This document shows, piece after piece, positions 47,720 to 59,544 of a stretch of DNA of 64,000 nucleotides. Made by a program: the position numbers and the translations under genes. Position 1 is the stretch's first letter; each line of letters begins with the position of its first letter. This stretch comes from Branchiostoma floridae. Taxonomy: Eukaryota > Chordata > Leptocardii > Amphioxiformes > Branchiostomatidae. The stretch lies in NCBI RefSeq assembly GCF_000003815.2, contig NC_049979.1, positions 21,966,518-22,030,517 on the forward strand. Reading direction: 5' to 3'. The notes beneath the pieces are model-generated. The model was not told the origin of the DNA and ran no database searches. It saw only the letters and a list, made by a program, of their open reading frames with translations.

Positions 47720-48959
47720 AATCACCTGCTAGGGGGCACTTTTATGTCAGTATTCATACACACCAGCCTGTGTGCCTGTCCTAAAGTAAAGTGTAGATCA
47801 ATGCCAAATAGGCCTGCATTGTCAAAATTTAGAAATGCAAATACTATAACTATAACTATAACTATAACATTAAGACACAAATATTACTAATATTAGATAA
47901 TATACAGCCTCTCTCAGATAGGTCCATTTGCTATTTGCCAAGCTATCATTGGTTGAGCTGCTAATTGTGATGGACAGCCAAGAAGAGTCTAATAGGGTTT
48001 TTGGAATGCCAGATTGGCAGCTGTAACATTATGTAGTAACTAGCCCTTGCAACTTCCTACAATGTTAGTATAACTGCAAATACAATGAGAATCTATGCTC
48101 ATATGAAAACACAATATCTTGTCCAATGGTTACGGGACAATGGAACTTTTTTTAGGGGCCTTGGCTGCTATTTTTGTCAAATATCTTGTACCCAAGTTTT
48201 ATCTACTTGGATATTTTTTGTTATTTTTGTAAATGCTAAATATGTCAGTGACAGCTTGAAGATGATTTAAGTGATGTTTTGTCATAAAAGTGTTACATTT
48301 TAGACTGCTACCATGCCATAGTTAAGGTACAGATGTATACCTCTAAATATTCTAGTATACTAGGGTTTAAATTACTTAAAGTGAACAAAGCAGAAACTGT
48401 GCTAGAATAATTATTCAAAATCTACAAATAAATGGGAATAATTTAGATAAAAGTTATATCATATAATATTAGGAGATAACACGCAGTGAGACTTGGTGTC
48501 TGGTGCCATAATATCTGGGTTCAAATTCCATATTAGATTGTAAAGCAATTTTTGTGTCTAAGCCACCATTCCAAATTTTAAGAAAGAAATCATTTCTGAC
48601 CAACTGAATTCTTATGAGAAGAACATTATCATTCCAGTGCCATGATTTCTTTGGACCAATTCCTTGAAAAGTGTTTTCTTCTAGTAGTTCTACATTGTGC
48701 TGTGAAAGTATTAGTGGGAAAAGCTTCACATGCTCATTTCATTATATTTCAGCCATACATAGTATGGTGAAATATATTGTATTCGTAATGTTTCTTTCTT
48801 CTTTCTTTCTTTCTTTCTCCTGTCAAATCTTCAAAGTGATTCATCTCCGCCGTTCCTGGACCGAATGACCTGAAATTTGGCACAGGGGTAGAATGGGCCA
48901 ATACCTTGATGCTTTTTTCTCAGTTTTTTCATATCTGACTCTAAAATGATTTTATTGAG

Positions 48960-49370
48960 ATTTTTTGGTCAATTTTTGACCAAAACTGTATATTTTGGCC
49001 CCTGTACCCTGGTATTACAACCAAATGAGCTGAAATTTGACAGAGATGTGCCTTGATAATGCCCCCATATAAATTCGATAACACTTTTGGTGTACAGTAC
49101 AACAAAATGCTTATTTTTGCGATTTTTTGACCAATTTTTGACCAAAAAAGGACACCTTTGGCTCCTGTACCTTGGTATTGCAACCGAATGAGCTGAAATT
49201 TGACACAGATGTGCCTTGATAATCCCTTCATATAAATTCAATAACACTTTTGGTGTACAGTGCAACAAAATGCTTATTTTTGCGATTTTGGGCCAATTTT
49301 TGACCAAAAAAGGACACTTTTGGCTCCTGTACCCTGGTATTACAATTAAATGACCTGAAATTTGGTATAG
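48960..49370. repeat. 162-163-bp tandem repeat, about 2.5 units
   Basis: CCTGTACCCTGGTATT recurs at 49,001, 49,164 and 49,326. Each unit contains TGAGCTGAAATTTG or a variant, and ACACTTTTGGTGTACAGT. The near-multiple-of-3 length creates a 198-codon minus-strand frame (48,969-49,565) that is repeat-made rather than a supported gene. Confidence 0.8.
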
Positions 49371-50694
49371 ATAGGCATTAGCTACTTGGTAACAAGATTC
49401 AAGTAAAATTTTTGACATAAACAACTTTAAAATGATTAATTTTGGCACTTTTCTGAGGGGAAATTTGTTTTCTTTTGGCCTCCTGACGTGACCTTCCGTG
49501 ACCCCGCACAGAGCCACACGTGTGCGCGTCAGCCGGAGAGTTAATTGAATCAAAGACCTAGCCAATCAGCGAAGAGGAGGCCAAAGGCTAATTAATATTC
49601 ATAAGCGGGGCCTCATGATCCCGTATATAGCAGTGTTCCCGCCAGGGGGAGCGAAGCCCGCCTAAGGCTCTCGCATTTTAGACTATTCAGAAGGCTTTAT
49701 CATATATTGTATCAGTTCTTGGGGCATATCTATGATAATCGCAGCAGTCACTTAACTTCTATTCAGGAGTTTAGCGTAACGCTATTTCAGGTCAAACCGT
49801 CAAAGGCAACTAAAAACAAACTTTAACGTTACTGAGTTCAACAGTACTTATAACTTGTTATCCGAAGTTGAAACGCTAGCGATGGTATTTTTGCTGCGCT
49901 GTTAGCTCCGTGCGACTGTTGTTGACGGTCTTATAACGGTATATTTTGCACCCCTGTACCCTGGTATGAGTAACATTTGGTATAGATAGGCATAAGATAG
50001 TTGGTAAAATGATCCAAGTAAAATTTTTGGCATAAAGTACTGTAAAAGGCTTAATTACAGCACTCTTTTTAGGGGAAATTGGTTTTCTTTCGTTCTCCAT
50101 GCCATGACCTTTCGGACGTTCACCCCACAGAGCCGACATCTGCACCTGCGTCTAGCCGGCAGGAAGAGTTAATTCAATTAATGGCTCAGCCAATCAGCGG
50201 AGAGGAAAGCGAAGGCTAATTAATATTCATAAGCGGGACCACACAATACGTTAACTTGAAGACTCAGGCCGTACAGACTTCTCGCCAGGATTTTTTTTAA
50301 AGCGTCGGACAGGGGTCCGGGGACCGCCGAATGTCCCTGGCGGGGTACAGGGGCAGGGCCACTGTGGGGGGGACCCAGGTGGGCGAAGCCCCCCCGGAAG
50401 CTCTTGCATTTTAGACTATTGAGAAGGCTTCTTTTATCAGTTTTTTTAGGGCCATATCTACGATAATCGTAGCAGTCACTTACTTCTCTTCAGCAGTTTG
50501 ACTTTAAAATATTTCGGGTCAAAGCTTCAAAGACAACTAAAACCTCATAAACAACAAACTTTACTTAGCTCAACAGTATACAAAAATATTGTACGGGTTG
50601 CCATCCTTAGTTGAAGCGCTTATTTATAGCGCTAGTATCTTCGCTGCGCCGTTAGCCGCCGTGCGACTTTTGTTGACGGTCTGATATCCCTACG
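49326..50694. repeat. Tandem duplication of a 0.63-0.75-kb unit
   Basis: Matching landmarks: CTAATTAATATTCATAAGCG at 49,588 and 50,216; GCGAAGCCC at 49,651 and 50,383; GTGCGACT then GTTGACGGTCT near 49,911 and 50,661. The second unit carries about 100 extra bases, including a GC-rich insert (about 50,290-50,380). No gene recognised; the unit contains a CCAATCAGC motif and a TATATA-like stretch. Confidence 0.75.
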
Positions 50695-50699
50695 TCGCC

Positions 50700-53600
50700 G
50701 CCTCGCTGATATTCCCACGGACATGTTTCAAGAAAAATACCCAGCAAAAAACGCTGTTCTGCGTCAAATTCTATTCTATAGAACACGTGGGACTCAGTGT
50801 TACAGTCTAAATATTTTGTAGAAGCACCGCTGTAGGAAAGAAGGTCCAAGCAATGTAAAACATCACGTAGCATGAAGTTCGCTGTCAACTGGCACACAAC
50901 ACATGACTGTTTGAAACTCTAAGTCTAATCAACAGCCGTGTTTGATTGATAGCCGGCGGTCCTTTGATGAAGTCGGCGAAAGGTGCGTTAGTTAGAAAAT
51001 CTGCGTTTAGTTTTGATACGTAATTATAAGTTAGACAGTGGCGAGAATGATTATTTTCTCATCAATATTTCTCTTCAGAATTATTTGAACTTAATTGTAC
51101 ATCTAAACAATTGGCTTACCTGTGCAATGTTTATATGATTAATGATCAGTGTACTGAAATCATGTGTAACGTATGGCTCCTAGTCAATAGATCAGCATTT
51201 TTCTCTATAGTGACCACCTGTCTATAGTGGCCACATTTCTATCACTGGACTGGAACTTGCGAAAACTGCTGTATTTTCTCCAGAGCAAATGTATGTGTTC
51301 CTAGTGCTGTTGTTGTTTGACATAAACTTTGAACATTTAAATTGTAAGTAACTTTAAACTGCCAGAGTTTCAGCCCAATAAAACACTCTCAGCGCCAGGG
51401 TATGAACAGACTGACCAGACAGACGAAAATAAATCCTCGAACAAGGTTCAATCGTATCTTCCGGGTCTGGCAGGACTGAGTTGTTTAACTAAAATAAGAA
51501 TAGGCTTGATGGCTGATTGCATACAAAGTAAAACAGTTTAACAGTTTTACAGCTTGAAGAAAACAAACGCTCCTACAGTACCTGCACCTGCTTGATAATT
51601 ATTAAATCGTATGCCCTACTTGAATAAAAAAAGTTCACTGCAATAATAAATGTACCCACATCACAAGGAGCTTATACTTTTTTTAAACTTACACCTAGTT
51701 ATCGTACTGAAAATTGTTAATGACATTACATGAAGTCATTCAACAATTTTCAGTCATGATGAAAATTTTCTAAATGGAAGGTGTGTTTATTGTCATTTTC
51801 TGAAAAATAGAAGCAAGCTCTATCTTTACCTGGAATCAAGTCACAATACCAGTCCACTTTGGGGGATAATGTACTGTTAAGAGGATGTTCCATTTTTGCG
51901 CAGGGGTGATTTGGAACAGTCCAATGTTGCGTGGGAAGGGGTATGGCTGAAATATGCTGTATTTGCTCTTAAGCAAATGTCGGCCTTTCTAGTTTTACAT
52001 TTTGCTGTCATAACTCTCAAATCCCAACCCTAAATGATGATAAAGCAGCATTATGTAACATAAGTACAAAACAAAAACTCAGTTTTCTGATCATTTCTTT
52101 ACAAAGCATATTACTTGTGTGTGCTACGTACTAGAGTTTTTGAAAGCTGGGCATTTTTCATGCGTGGAACAGCTGTCATCCATGTTTGCCGGTTTCCAAG
52201 TACTCCCAAGTTTAACTTGCCTACTGTAACGTTAGATAAAGGTGAACTAATGTTATATCTCGTGTTCAGTGTGAAAGATGTTCAAACAGATGTTCAAACA
52301 GAAAGATGTTCTTTCAAATATTTGGTTAACATCCATTGGCATAATACCGGTCGGTTTACTGCAATTTCTCAAGCAATGCTAATTTGGCAAATGATCAACG
52401 CATCATTTTCTCCAGTTACATGTTGCTGTTACAGCTTACATTTGCCACTTCTTCTGTGTAAATTATTTTGTCTCTCTGGTCCTGCTAAAAACATAATATC
52501 GTAATTGGAACACACCGCGGAATTGCACGGAGAACGGGCGCGTGGTTGGAAGGGGGTGCACTATACCGGCCGAACGAAACACGGCACAATTAACTGCCGC
52601 TATGTACCTTTATACATCCTCTGTTGTTCCTTTCTTTCCTGTTAGTAGTTGCACAAAACAAAAATCTGCATGAGCATACAAAAAGTCAAGAGAAAATGGG
52701 TGTATACTGACAAGAATTTTCATTTAATTTTGGTCCGTCACAACCGCTATGACGTAAAACTTTACTGCTGGCCGTAGCATTAAAAATGGCGGGAAAATGG
52801 CGGCGTACGTTCAATTTGACCCATTCAGCCGTAGATCCAGGCGATAATGCAACGGTTCCTCAAACTTTTACACGAGTTGTAGGTCACCAAAAGAAATTCA
52901 AGATTGCTGTTGAATCATGCTCGTCTTGTGCCGTGAGCACATGTGATTATTATCTACAAATCTGGCGATGAACGTGACAGTGTGTTTGTCCCACGACGAG
53001 CTCGCCTGCCCCGAAAATGACCTGAAAACTTTTGGCCTTGTTGTCTTCGAATGCATTGTTATCGATGCTTTGTAAATGATGTATTGGACACCTAGATGTC
53101 TGAAGTGTGCATACCTCAGAAATAACTATTGTTGCATGTGTAGATCTCTTTAAGTTCCACTATTTTTAATCGACCGGTATAAGGCTTATGACCGGTATTA
53201 TGCCAATGCATGTTACATCTTGCGGGCATGTATTTTGTGCATGATACTTTTGGATACTTTGTGTTCTTTATTAAGTCCAGTATACAAAAATTTGTTAGTA
53301 GATTATCTTTACATACAAATTACATACAAGTTATATACAACAAGTATCAGATTCTACAGACTAGACTCTACTAGCTTTATTTATGCTAACCATGAGTGCC
53401 AGAAATGCAAAATGAAGACACAAATGTGCTGAAAAATGACAGTAAATGTCAATGACATGATCTTTTTCTCTCCAAAACATTTCAAATTGTGGTGTCAAAA
53501 TGGTACAAAAATTGATGCAGCTTTAAAACTCATCACTAGTCAGCTGATGTATTTCTTTCAAAAGAGATTAATAGTTTGTTAGATTAGTCTGTGAAGAAGA

Positions 53601-54430
53601 CTACTTTCTCTGTGACAAAAAATTCCACACATTTGGTTTTTACATTTTGATAGCCATCTGTTAATGATGCAATAATGAATGAAAGGTCTTTATTGTACAT
53701 TTATGGTCTTACAAGTACGGGTCATGGTGATAAAGTCGAAGTACTATTGCAGTGATATATGAATGTGGGATCTTAACCTTGTACATGACTTCTAGCTTGA
53801 CCATATCATTTATTATTACCAAATGCTGTAGATGATGCTAATGACATGTATGTTTTATACAGACAGAATCTTGTTGCCTTGAGTGTCATTTTTACATGCT
53901 CAAGATGGACATAACATAGAATGGTCTGTATTATGTCTAATGTTATAGAAGATAGATATGATAAGAATGCAGCATTTTCTCAACATAAATGTCACATTAT
54001 TGCAATGAGTTTGAAGTTCCTTTAGGGTGTGCAATGCTGTATTCTAAGTGTAGCCTATAGAGGTGAAATACTTGTAATCCTGGAAGTATGCCCACAGAGA
54101 CTGGATATATTGAAATGTAGAATCAGCTGAAAAAAATATATATTTTACCCGGTACAACTGTTTTATCATCTGTTGGTGTTTTCTTCTGTTGATGACTATT
54201 ATATATGTTAAATATATGAAATAAAAATCACAAAAATAATGTTGTTCTCCCTTTTTGTGTGTGCTTGCTCATATTTTAGTCTTAAACTAGGACAGAAAGT
54301 GACATTTAGATTACTATAATAGTGCTACTCAGAAAATGTTCTTGACAGCATCACCTTTTCAATACAGTCGAACACATACAACATCGTACTTAGATGGATT
54401 CTGCTTGCTAGGCACTATTATAATGACACA
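50700..54430. other. Non-coding spacer
   Basis: Mostly AT-rich. A GC-richer, promoter-like patch at about 52,500-52,975 carries TGACGTAA, two AAAATGGCGG motifs and a 61-codon open frame (52,786-52,971). It is reported as a finding because no family was recognised. Nothing else supportable. Confidence 0.4.
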
Positions 54431-54435
54431 TGTTA

Positions 54436-54950
54436 AGTACAAAGGACTGCCTAGTCATGTGTGATTGTTGTTTAGCACCAAGGACAGGCCTGTCTGGTCA
54501 TGTGTGGCTGGTGTTCAGCACCAAGGACAGGCCTGGTTGGTCATGTGTGGTCGGTGTTCAGCACCAAGGACAGGCCTTGCTGATCATGTGTGGTCGGTGT
54601 TCAGCACCATGGACAGGCCTGGTTGGTCATGTGTGGTCGGTGTACAGCACCATGGACAGGCCTGGTTGGTCATGTGTGGTCGGTGTACAGCACCAAGGAC
54701 AGGCCTGGTTGGTCATGTGTGGTCGGTGTTCAGCACCATGGACAGGCCTGGTTGGTCATGTGTGGTCGGTGTACAGCACCAAGGACAGGCCTGGTTGGTC
54801 ATGTGTGACTGTTGTTCAGCACCAAGGACAGGCCTGGTTGGTCATGTGTGACTGTTGTTCAGCACCATGGACAGGCCTGGTTGGTCATGTGTGGTCGGTG
54901 TTCAGCACCAAGGACAGGCTTGACAGTTCATATGTAACCAGTATTCAGCA
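54436..54950 (+). repeat. 43-bp minisatellite, about 12 copies
   Basis: The unit begins CACCAAGGACAGGCCTGGTT and continues GGTCATGTGTGGTCGGTGTTCAG. The period is exactly 43 (for example ACAGGCC at 54,484 and 54,527). Because 43 is 1 mod 3, one open frame cycles through all three frames of the unit, producing a 224-codon frame (54,430-55,104) with a 43-residue period. No evidence that it is a protein. Confidence 0.9.
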
Positions 54951-57660
54951 CCAGTCATATACCGCCATTTCCTTTCTTGACAAACTTAATTTTAGCATCA
55001 GGACTACATACTGTGGGATCAGCCTTAAGCAACCAATAGCACCAAAATTAGATAAGTTCCCAGTGCCAAAAGTAGAACTAGCTGTCAGGCTTACAGGATA
55101 TTGAAATGTTCATAAACAAGGCCACAAGAAACAGCTGAGTGCAATAATATTGATATGCCATCGAATGTATAGAGTGAGTTGAAGAAATGCACACCATTTG
55201 CTGGTGAATGTTTCTTCCTTCATTGGATTTTAGTTTCTCATTGATATCTTCTATCATTTTAGGCCAGACTCACTTTTCTGCCCATATCTATTTTATGATG
55301 TGCCATCACCAATAACTATCTACCTAACAACATTTCATTTCCCTGACCTGAGGTGATCCTACATAATGTTTATTTATTACCCTAGCAACAGCATAATCAA
55401 ATACTGGATACTAAAGCAGAGACTTGCTACAACAAAATATGTTAGGTAGCATCCATATGATTTACATTTCAAGAGTTTGGTACGAGATGTAACGCCCATT
55501 CCTCATTAACTGGGAAAATTGGAGGTAGAAAATTGTAAAAAATAAAGTTGTCCAAAACGCTTACCTGCTGGTATGAACTTGTTACCACGACTATCTTTTG
55601 CTATTTTTGTCTGGTGCTAACACGCTTAATTTTGGAGATATTTGATTTTTAGTAGGCCATGTCATCTTTCCTACAATTTCGTAATAAAGAGCATATTACT
55701 ACACAGAGAAATGTTCCAGCAAGTAATAGTGGATTAACAACAGCCAAATTAGCGCATTTTCCAACCCAAAACCTTCAAATTACACGCCAATGAGAAATAT
55801 TTAACCGCCGTGTCATTTGTTTCGGAATAACCATCAAAATTACTAGCTATTAAGTTTGCTACATTTGTATAAAAGTAAATAAATGATATTTTTTTCTGAT
55901 ATGAAGACAAACCGTTTAATACTCCTTAATTTTCACCCTGTAGGATGGGATAAGAGCGATAGAATATATTTATGAAAATGGTTGGAAGCAGGCGATATCT
56001 ATTCTACAGGTAAATGCCAATGAACTGTGGTAACGTAAATTACAGAATCTCTAACATTGGGAGGAAAGCCGAATAGTGTACATACTGGCTCTATTTGAAC
56101 TGATCAGGTCATGTTCGTCTATAATGCTGGACCTCTTATCTTCATGTTGCTAACTCAGAGTAGCAAAAAAGTGTATCTTTGTTATCCGGAATACCCGTAT
56201 AATCTTGTTCGTCCTATACCCACCCGGACTCTGCGGAAAGACACCCAAGATATGCAAGGTCTCTATCTTGGCGGGGTCTATTTAAATACATGCTAAGTAA
56301 CAAAGGATTCACGCAATCACACGCTCTAGGTCAGAACCGCTTCGTCCTGGCGTCCTTTAATCAAGTCTTTGGGAATAGCAGGACATGATGCGATGGCAAC
56401 ATGCACCAGATGGACTGGGCCTTTCTAGCACAAGCTTTCGATATTGGAAAGACAACAAACTAAACACCAGTTATCGCACTTCTTATAAAACATTTTTTAA
56501 TGTCAGGACAATCTTTGTTCGTGGAACAAACACAATGTCACATCAATATAGAATGAATGTGCTACCTAACAAAATGTCCATCCATACACCTTATATCGTG
56601 TGGTTCAATAATACCGGCAGAAAGAACTGTGTAATATGTGTATAACAAGGCTTTTGTTGATGAGCAAGGCTATAAACAACATTATCATATAGCCAGGCGC
56701 CGCGGACCAATCAGAAGGCCCCGTTCCACGTTGGTTATGACGCTTCGGTGGTTATAGCAAAGGACCAGGCGTTATGACACCATATACACCTCGGGGCGGG
56801 TCATTAACCCTTAAGTGAATTTTCCAAAAGAGAGCTGCATGTGTAAAGGCAGTCTGTTTTACAGTTATCCTGGCAGCCTGTCCCTTTATACTAATGCCAC
56901 ATGATTACATGACAAGCCTGACGTTATATAGATCTTGACTTTATAGAGTGGGATTGGTTTCACAAATAGCTTTCTGCCTTGAACCATGTGTCTGTCCATG
57001 TAAAACAATTCTGTGCATCAATTCTGTGCAGTCACGATTGGTTGAAAGAGTAGTTTGCTTCTAATTAACAAGATTTCCAACCTAAACAAGCAAAGGTGAA
57101 AACTTCGGAACATCTAATGATAGTGAAGTCTTAACTTAAGTTAGCTATTAACTTCTGCAGCCCATATGCTTTTGATCATGGAGCTTATAACTCAATGACA
57201 AGTCCTCAATGTAGATAACGTGGCGCTAGCGTAAATAGTGTCGCTGATTTACCGCCGTCTGTGCGTTTATATAAAGGGGTCCACTGTGTAAAACGAGAAA
57301 TATTTCTGTGACACGAATCTTGACTACATTGACCTTCATAATTAGCTGATCATAATCTCTGTTGCTATTTAAGACAAACATGCTTGAAACGTACCTTACT
57401 TCATCAGTCAGTGTTGAGCATAAATTTCTGTCATTCCAGTCGTGTGATCTTCAAAAAGCGCGCGAAAATGACGACAAACTTGGACGAGTCTACTTTGACA
57501 ACAGGGGTTTATTTTGGTTTAGTCCAACCCAATATACATTTATTCAACTTGGTACTATACATTCCGTGTAATGTTGATTATTGAAGCATCAGATATCAAT
57601 ATTAACACCCGCATCTTTCCAAGTTGGTGCATGTCAGGTTTATCATTTGAACATCGTTCC
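54951..57660. other. Non-coding spacer
   Basis: AT-rich, with short unsupported open frames (for example 56,111-56,296 and 56,385-56,645). A single GGTAACGTAAATTA motif sits at 56,029. Nothing else recognised. Confidence 0.4.
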
Positions 57661-57708
57661 TGTAACAGTGGGGTTCTAGCGCTGCCAAACTGACCACGCC
57701 AACAGCTC

Positions 57709-57797
57709 TTGAGCTTTTGGTGTTGTGGTTAGCACGTTGGATTTGTGATCCGGCTGCCCGAGTTCGGCGCAGGTTCGAATCCCGGGAGTCGGGATGT
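57709..57797 (+). repeat. tRNA-like sequence inside left LTR
   Basis: A-box-like TGGTTAGCACGTTGG, an anticodon-type stem around TTTGTGA, an extra GC-rich arm (CTGCCCGAGTTCGGC), then the B box GGTTCGAATCC (57,772-57,782). The extra arm suggests a type II (Ser/Leu-like) tRNA origin. No complementary acceptor stem, so not a functional tRNA gene. Confidence 0.65.
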
Positions 57798-57989
57798 TGT
57801 TTATTTCTGTTCTTACTCGCCCCTCTGAATTTCTACAATGGTTCCCACGCCGGCCCTGTGAGTAACAGGCTAGTATGTGCCACACAGGGATGTCGATCTC
57901 GGAGATTCGAGGACGAATCTTGAAAAGAAAAGGGGGAGTAGTGTAACAGTGGTGTTCAAGGACTGCTAAACCGAAGACGACTAATGGCT

Positions 57990-58080
57990 TAAGCCTTTTG
58001 GCCGAACGGTTTGCACGTTCGATTTGTGATCCGGCTGCCCGGGTTCGGCGCGGGTTCGAATCCCGGGAGTCGGGGTGTTG
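57990..58080 (+). repeat. tRNA-like sequence inside right LTR
   Basis: A-box-like TGGCCGAACGG, TTTGTGA loop, CTGCCCGGGTTCGGC arm, B box GGTTCGAATCC (58,053-58,063), T-stem CGGG/CCCG. The B boxes of the two copies are 281 bp apart, the same offset as the LTR starts. The A box is closer to tRNA-Ser/Leu than in the left copy. Confidence 0.65.
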
Positions 58081-58298
58081 TTTCTTTCTGTTCTTACTCG
58101 CCCCTCGTATTTCTACATTCCTATGAGAAATGAAAAGTCCCAGCATCGTAAAATTCACTGAAACAGGAACATATAAACAGACTGCATTGTGACTCTATGG
58201 CAAGCCAAGCCCACCTACAGTAACATTACAGCAGATAATACGTCTTTGGTTGATGTGCTCTTGCTGAACATCCGATGACATGTTGAAGAAAAAAAATG

Positions 58299-58780
58299 GT
58301 AACGTAAATTATATGGTAACGTAAATTATATTTATGCTTTTAATGATAAATAAAATTTTAACAAACAGCTCTGGAAAGATTAACTCTGCAGGCAATTACT
58401 TATCTGGGAGCATTCTTTCCTATGAGTACAAAAGTAATGATCTTTCTATAATTCTAAGGGACTTATTATGGTAACGTAAATTATATCAAAAAAGTGACAA
58501 ACGGCCTGAGATTGGCGGTTATAGTCATGTTTCCAACATTCGTGTTTTATGTGTTCTGTCATTTGTTTATTACGCAACACCACTGTTTAGCAGATAAAAC
58601 AGTGAAAACATTATCGGAAAATGTCTTTTCGTAAGCGAATTACACCCAACAGAAGTTCGGTAACGTAAATTATACAAAAGTTGGCGACAAGAATAAAACG
58701 GCATCTGACGTAAAAAGGTCGTCTGCTGGACAAGTTCATCAACACGTGACAAGCCGGCCTAAGTGGTTGATGTAAATTAT
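58299..58780 (+). repeat. Cluster of the 16-bp motif GGTAACGTAAATTATA
   Basis: Exact copies at 58,299, 58,315 (adjacent), 58,470 and 58,659; a variant GGTTGATGTAAATTAT at 58,765; one copy GGTAACGTAAATTACA at 56,029. The intervening sequence is not repeated, so this is not a simple tandem array. It contains ACGTAA, a bZIP-type half-site. Confidence 0.7.
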
Positions 58781-59231
58781 GACTGAAAATTTAAAGAACT
58801 AACGTCTTTTCATTATCAGAATGCCACGATATTGACCTTTATAGCATTTCCGACACGTGTTTTTAGCGTGTTTCTAAGCAAAACCTTACCCGGGACGACC
58901 AAAAGGCAACTAACAATGGTGGGAAAACATTGCTTAGCATATTACTATCATGTACTTGTAACGGAAAAGGGCAAAATACGTAGTCATTGTGTCTTTAAAG
59001 AAAACTGTGGCCCGCTGCTTATGTGTGACAGCAATTTGCCCCTTTAACGAGGAATGGGCGGTAAGCATCAAAACAACATACCTTCCTGGAAGGCCATTCC
59101 CAGACCAATGAATAATGAATCCATAATGGTGTATCACACAACATGGAGCTAAATACATATGAAATCATCACCATCATTTCTCAGAAACAATGATTACCCA
59201 ATAGGGTGGTTATAAATAAATGAGGTAGAGC

Positions 59232-59544
59232 CAGGATTGTAGCCAGCACCCGTCCTTCCGTCCTTTGATGGAAATTTGCAGCTGGGGACAGAAAAACATT
59301 TTGCCCATTCCGTTCTCTCTGACGGACAAAAATCGACACGTAAAGATATAATAAAACTGTCTCCCTTGTGTAATTTTTCACCAAAACAGATACCGTTGAA
59401 CAGCTTTGTCTACCAGCAAAATTTACACCTCAAAATGCAGGAAATAGCATTTCAAGAGGGTCTAGATTTCAACATTGTCTTGGGCACTCGATAGGATTCA
59501 AAATCGAGGGGACGGAAAATGATTTCAGGCTGGCTTCAACCCTG
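59232..59544 (+). mobile_element. hAT-like MITE, copy 2
   Basis: 313 bp, starting CAGGATTGTAGCCAGCACCC and ending GCTGGCTTCAACCCTG. Flanked by the 8-bp target-site duplication GGTAGAGC / GGTGGAGC (59,224-59,231 and 59,545-59,552, one mismatch). Same family as 14,365-14,669. The ends and the 8-bp duplication fit hAT mobilisation. Confidence 0.85.

Larger units (their letters stand above)
57661..58117 (+). mobile_element. 457-bp LTR-flanked mini-retroelement (TRIM-like) with tRNA-like LTRs
   Basis: Two direct repeats of 177 and 176 bp (57,661-57,837 and 57,942-58,117) both begin TGTAACAGTGG and end TTTCTACA, i.e. TG...CA. The flanks share TTCC (57,657-57,660 and 58,118-58,121). One base after the left repeat is TGGTTCCCACGCC, a plausible primer-binding site. 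Just before the right repeat is the purine run GAAAAGAAAAGGGGGAG. The internal segment is about 104 bp with no coding capacity. This is the anatomy of a terminal-repeat retrotransposon in miniature. Each repeat carries a tRNA-like sequence (listed separately). The alternative is a tandem tRNA-SINE pair. Confidence 0.7.

Noticed and set aside
48969-49565. 198-codon minus-strand frame
   Set aside because: Built from the 162-bp tandem repeats and the edge of the 0.7-kb duplication; residues repeat with the DNA period and match no family.
52829-52840. CCGTAGATCC, resembling the miR-100 core
   Set aside because: Only ten bases match; the flanks differ from miR-100 and no hairpin was seen.
54430-55104. 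224-codon plus-strand frame
   Set aside because: It cycles through the 43-bp minisatellite; the 43-residue repeat is a by-product.
57676-58158. 160-codon minus-strand frame
   Set aside because: It is antisense to the tRNA-like LTRs and their spacer, and shows repeat-derived residues only.
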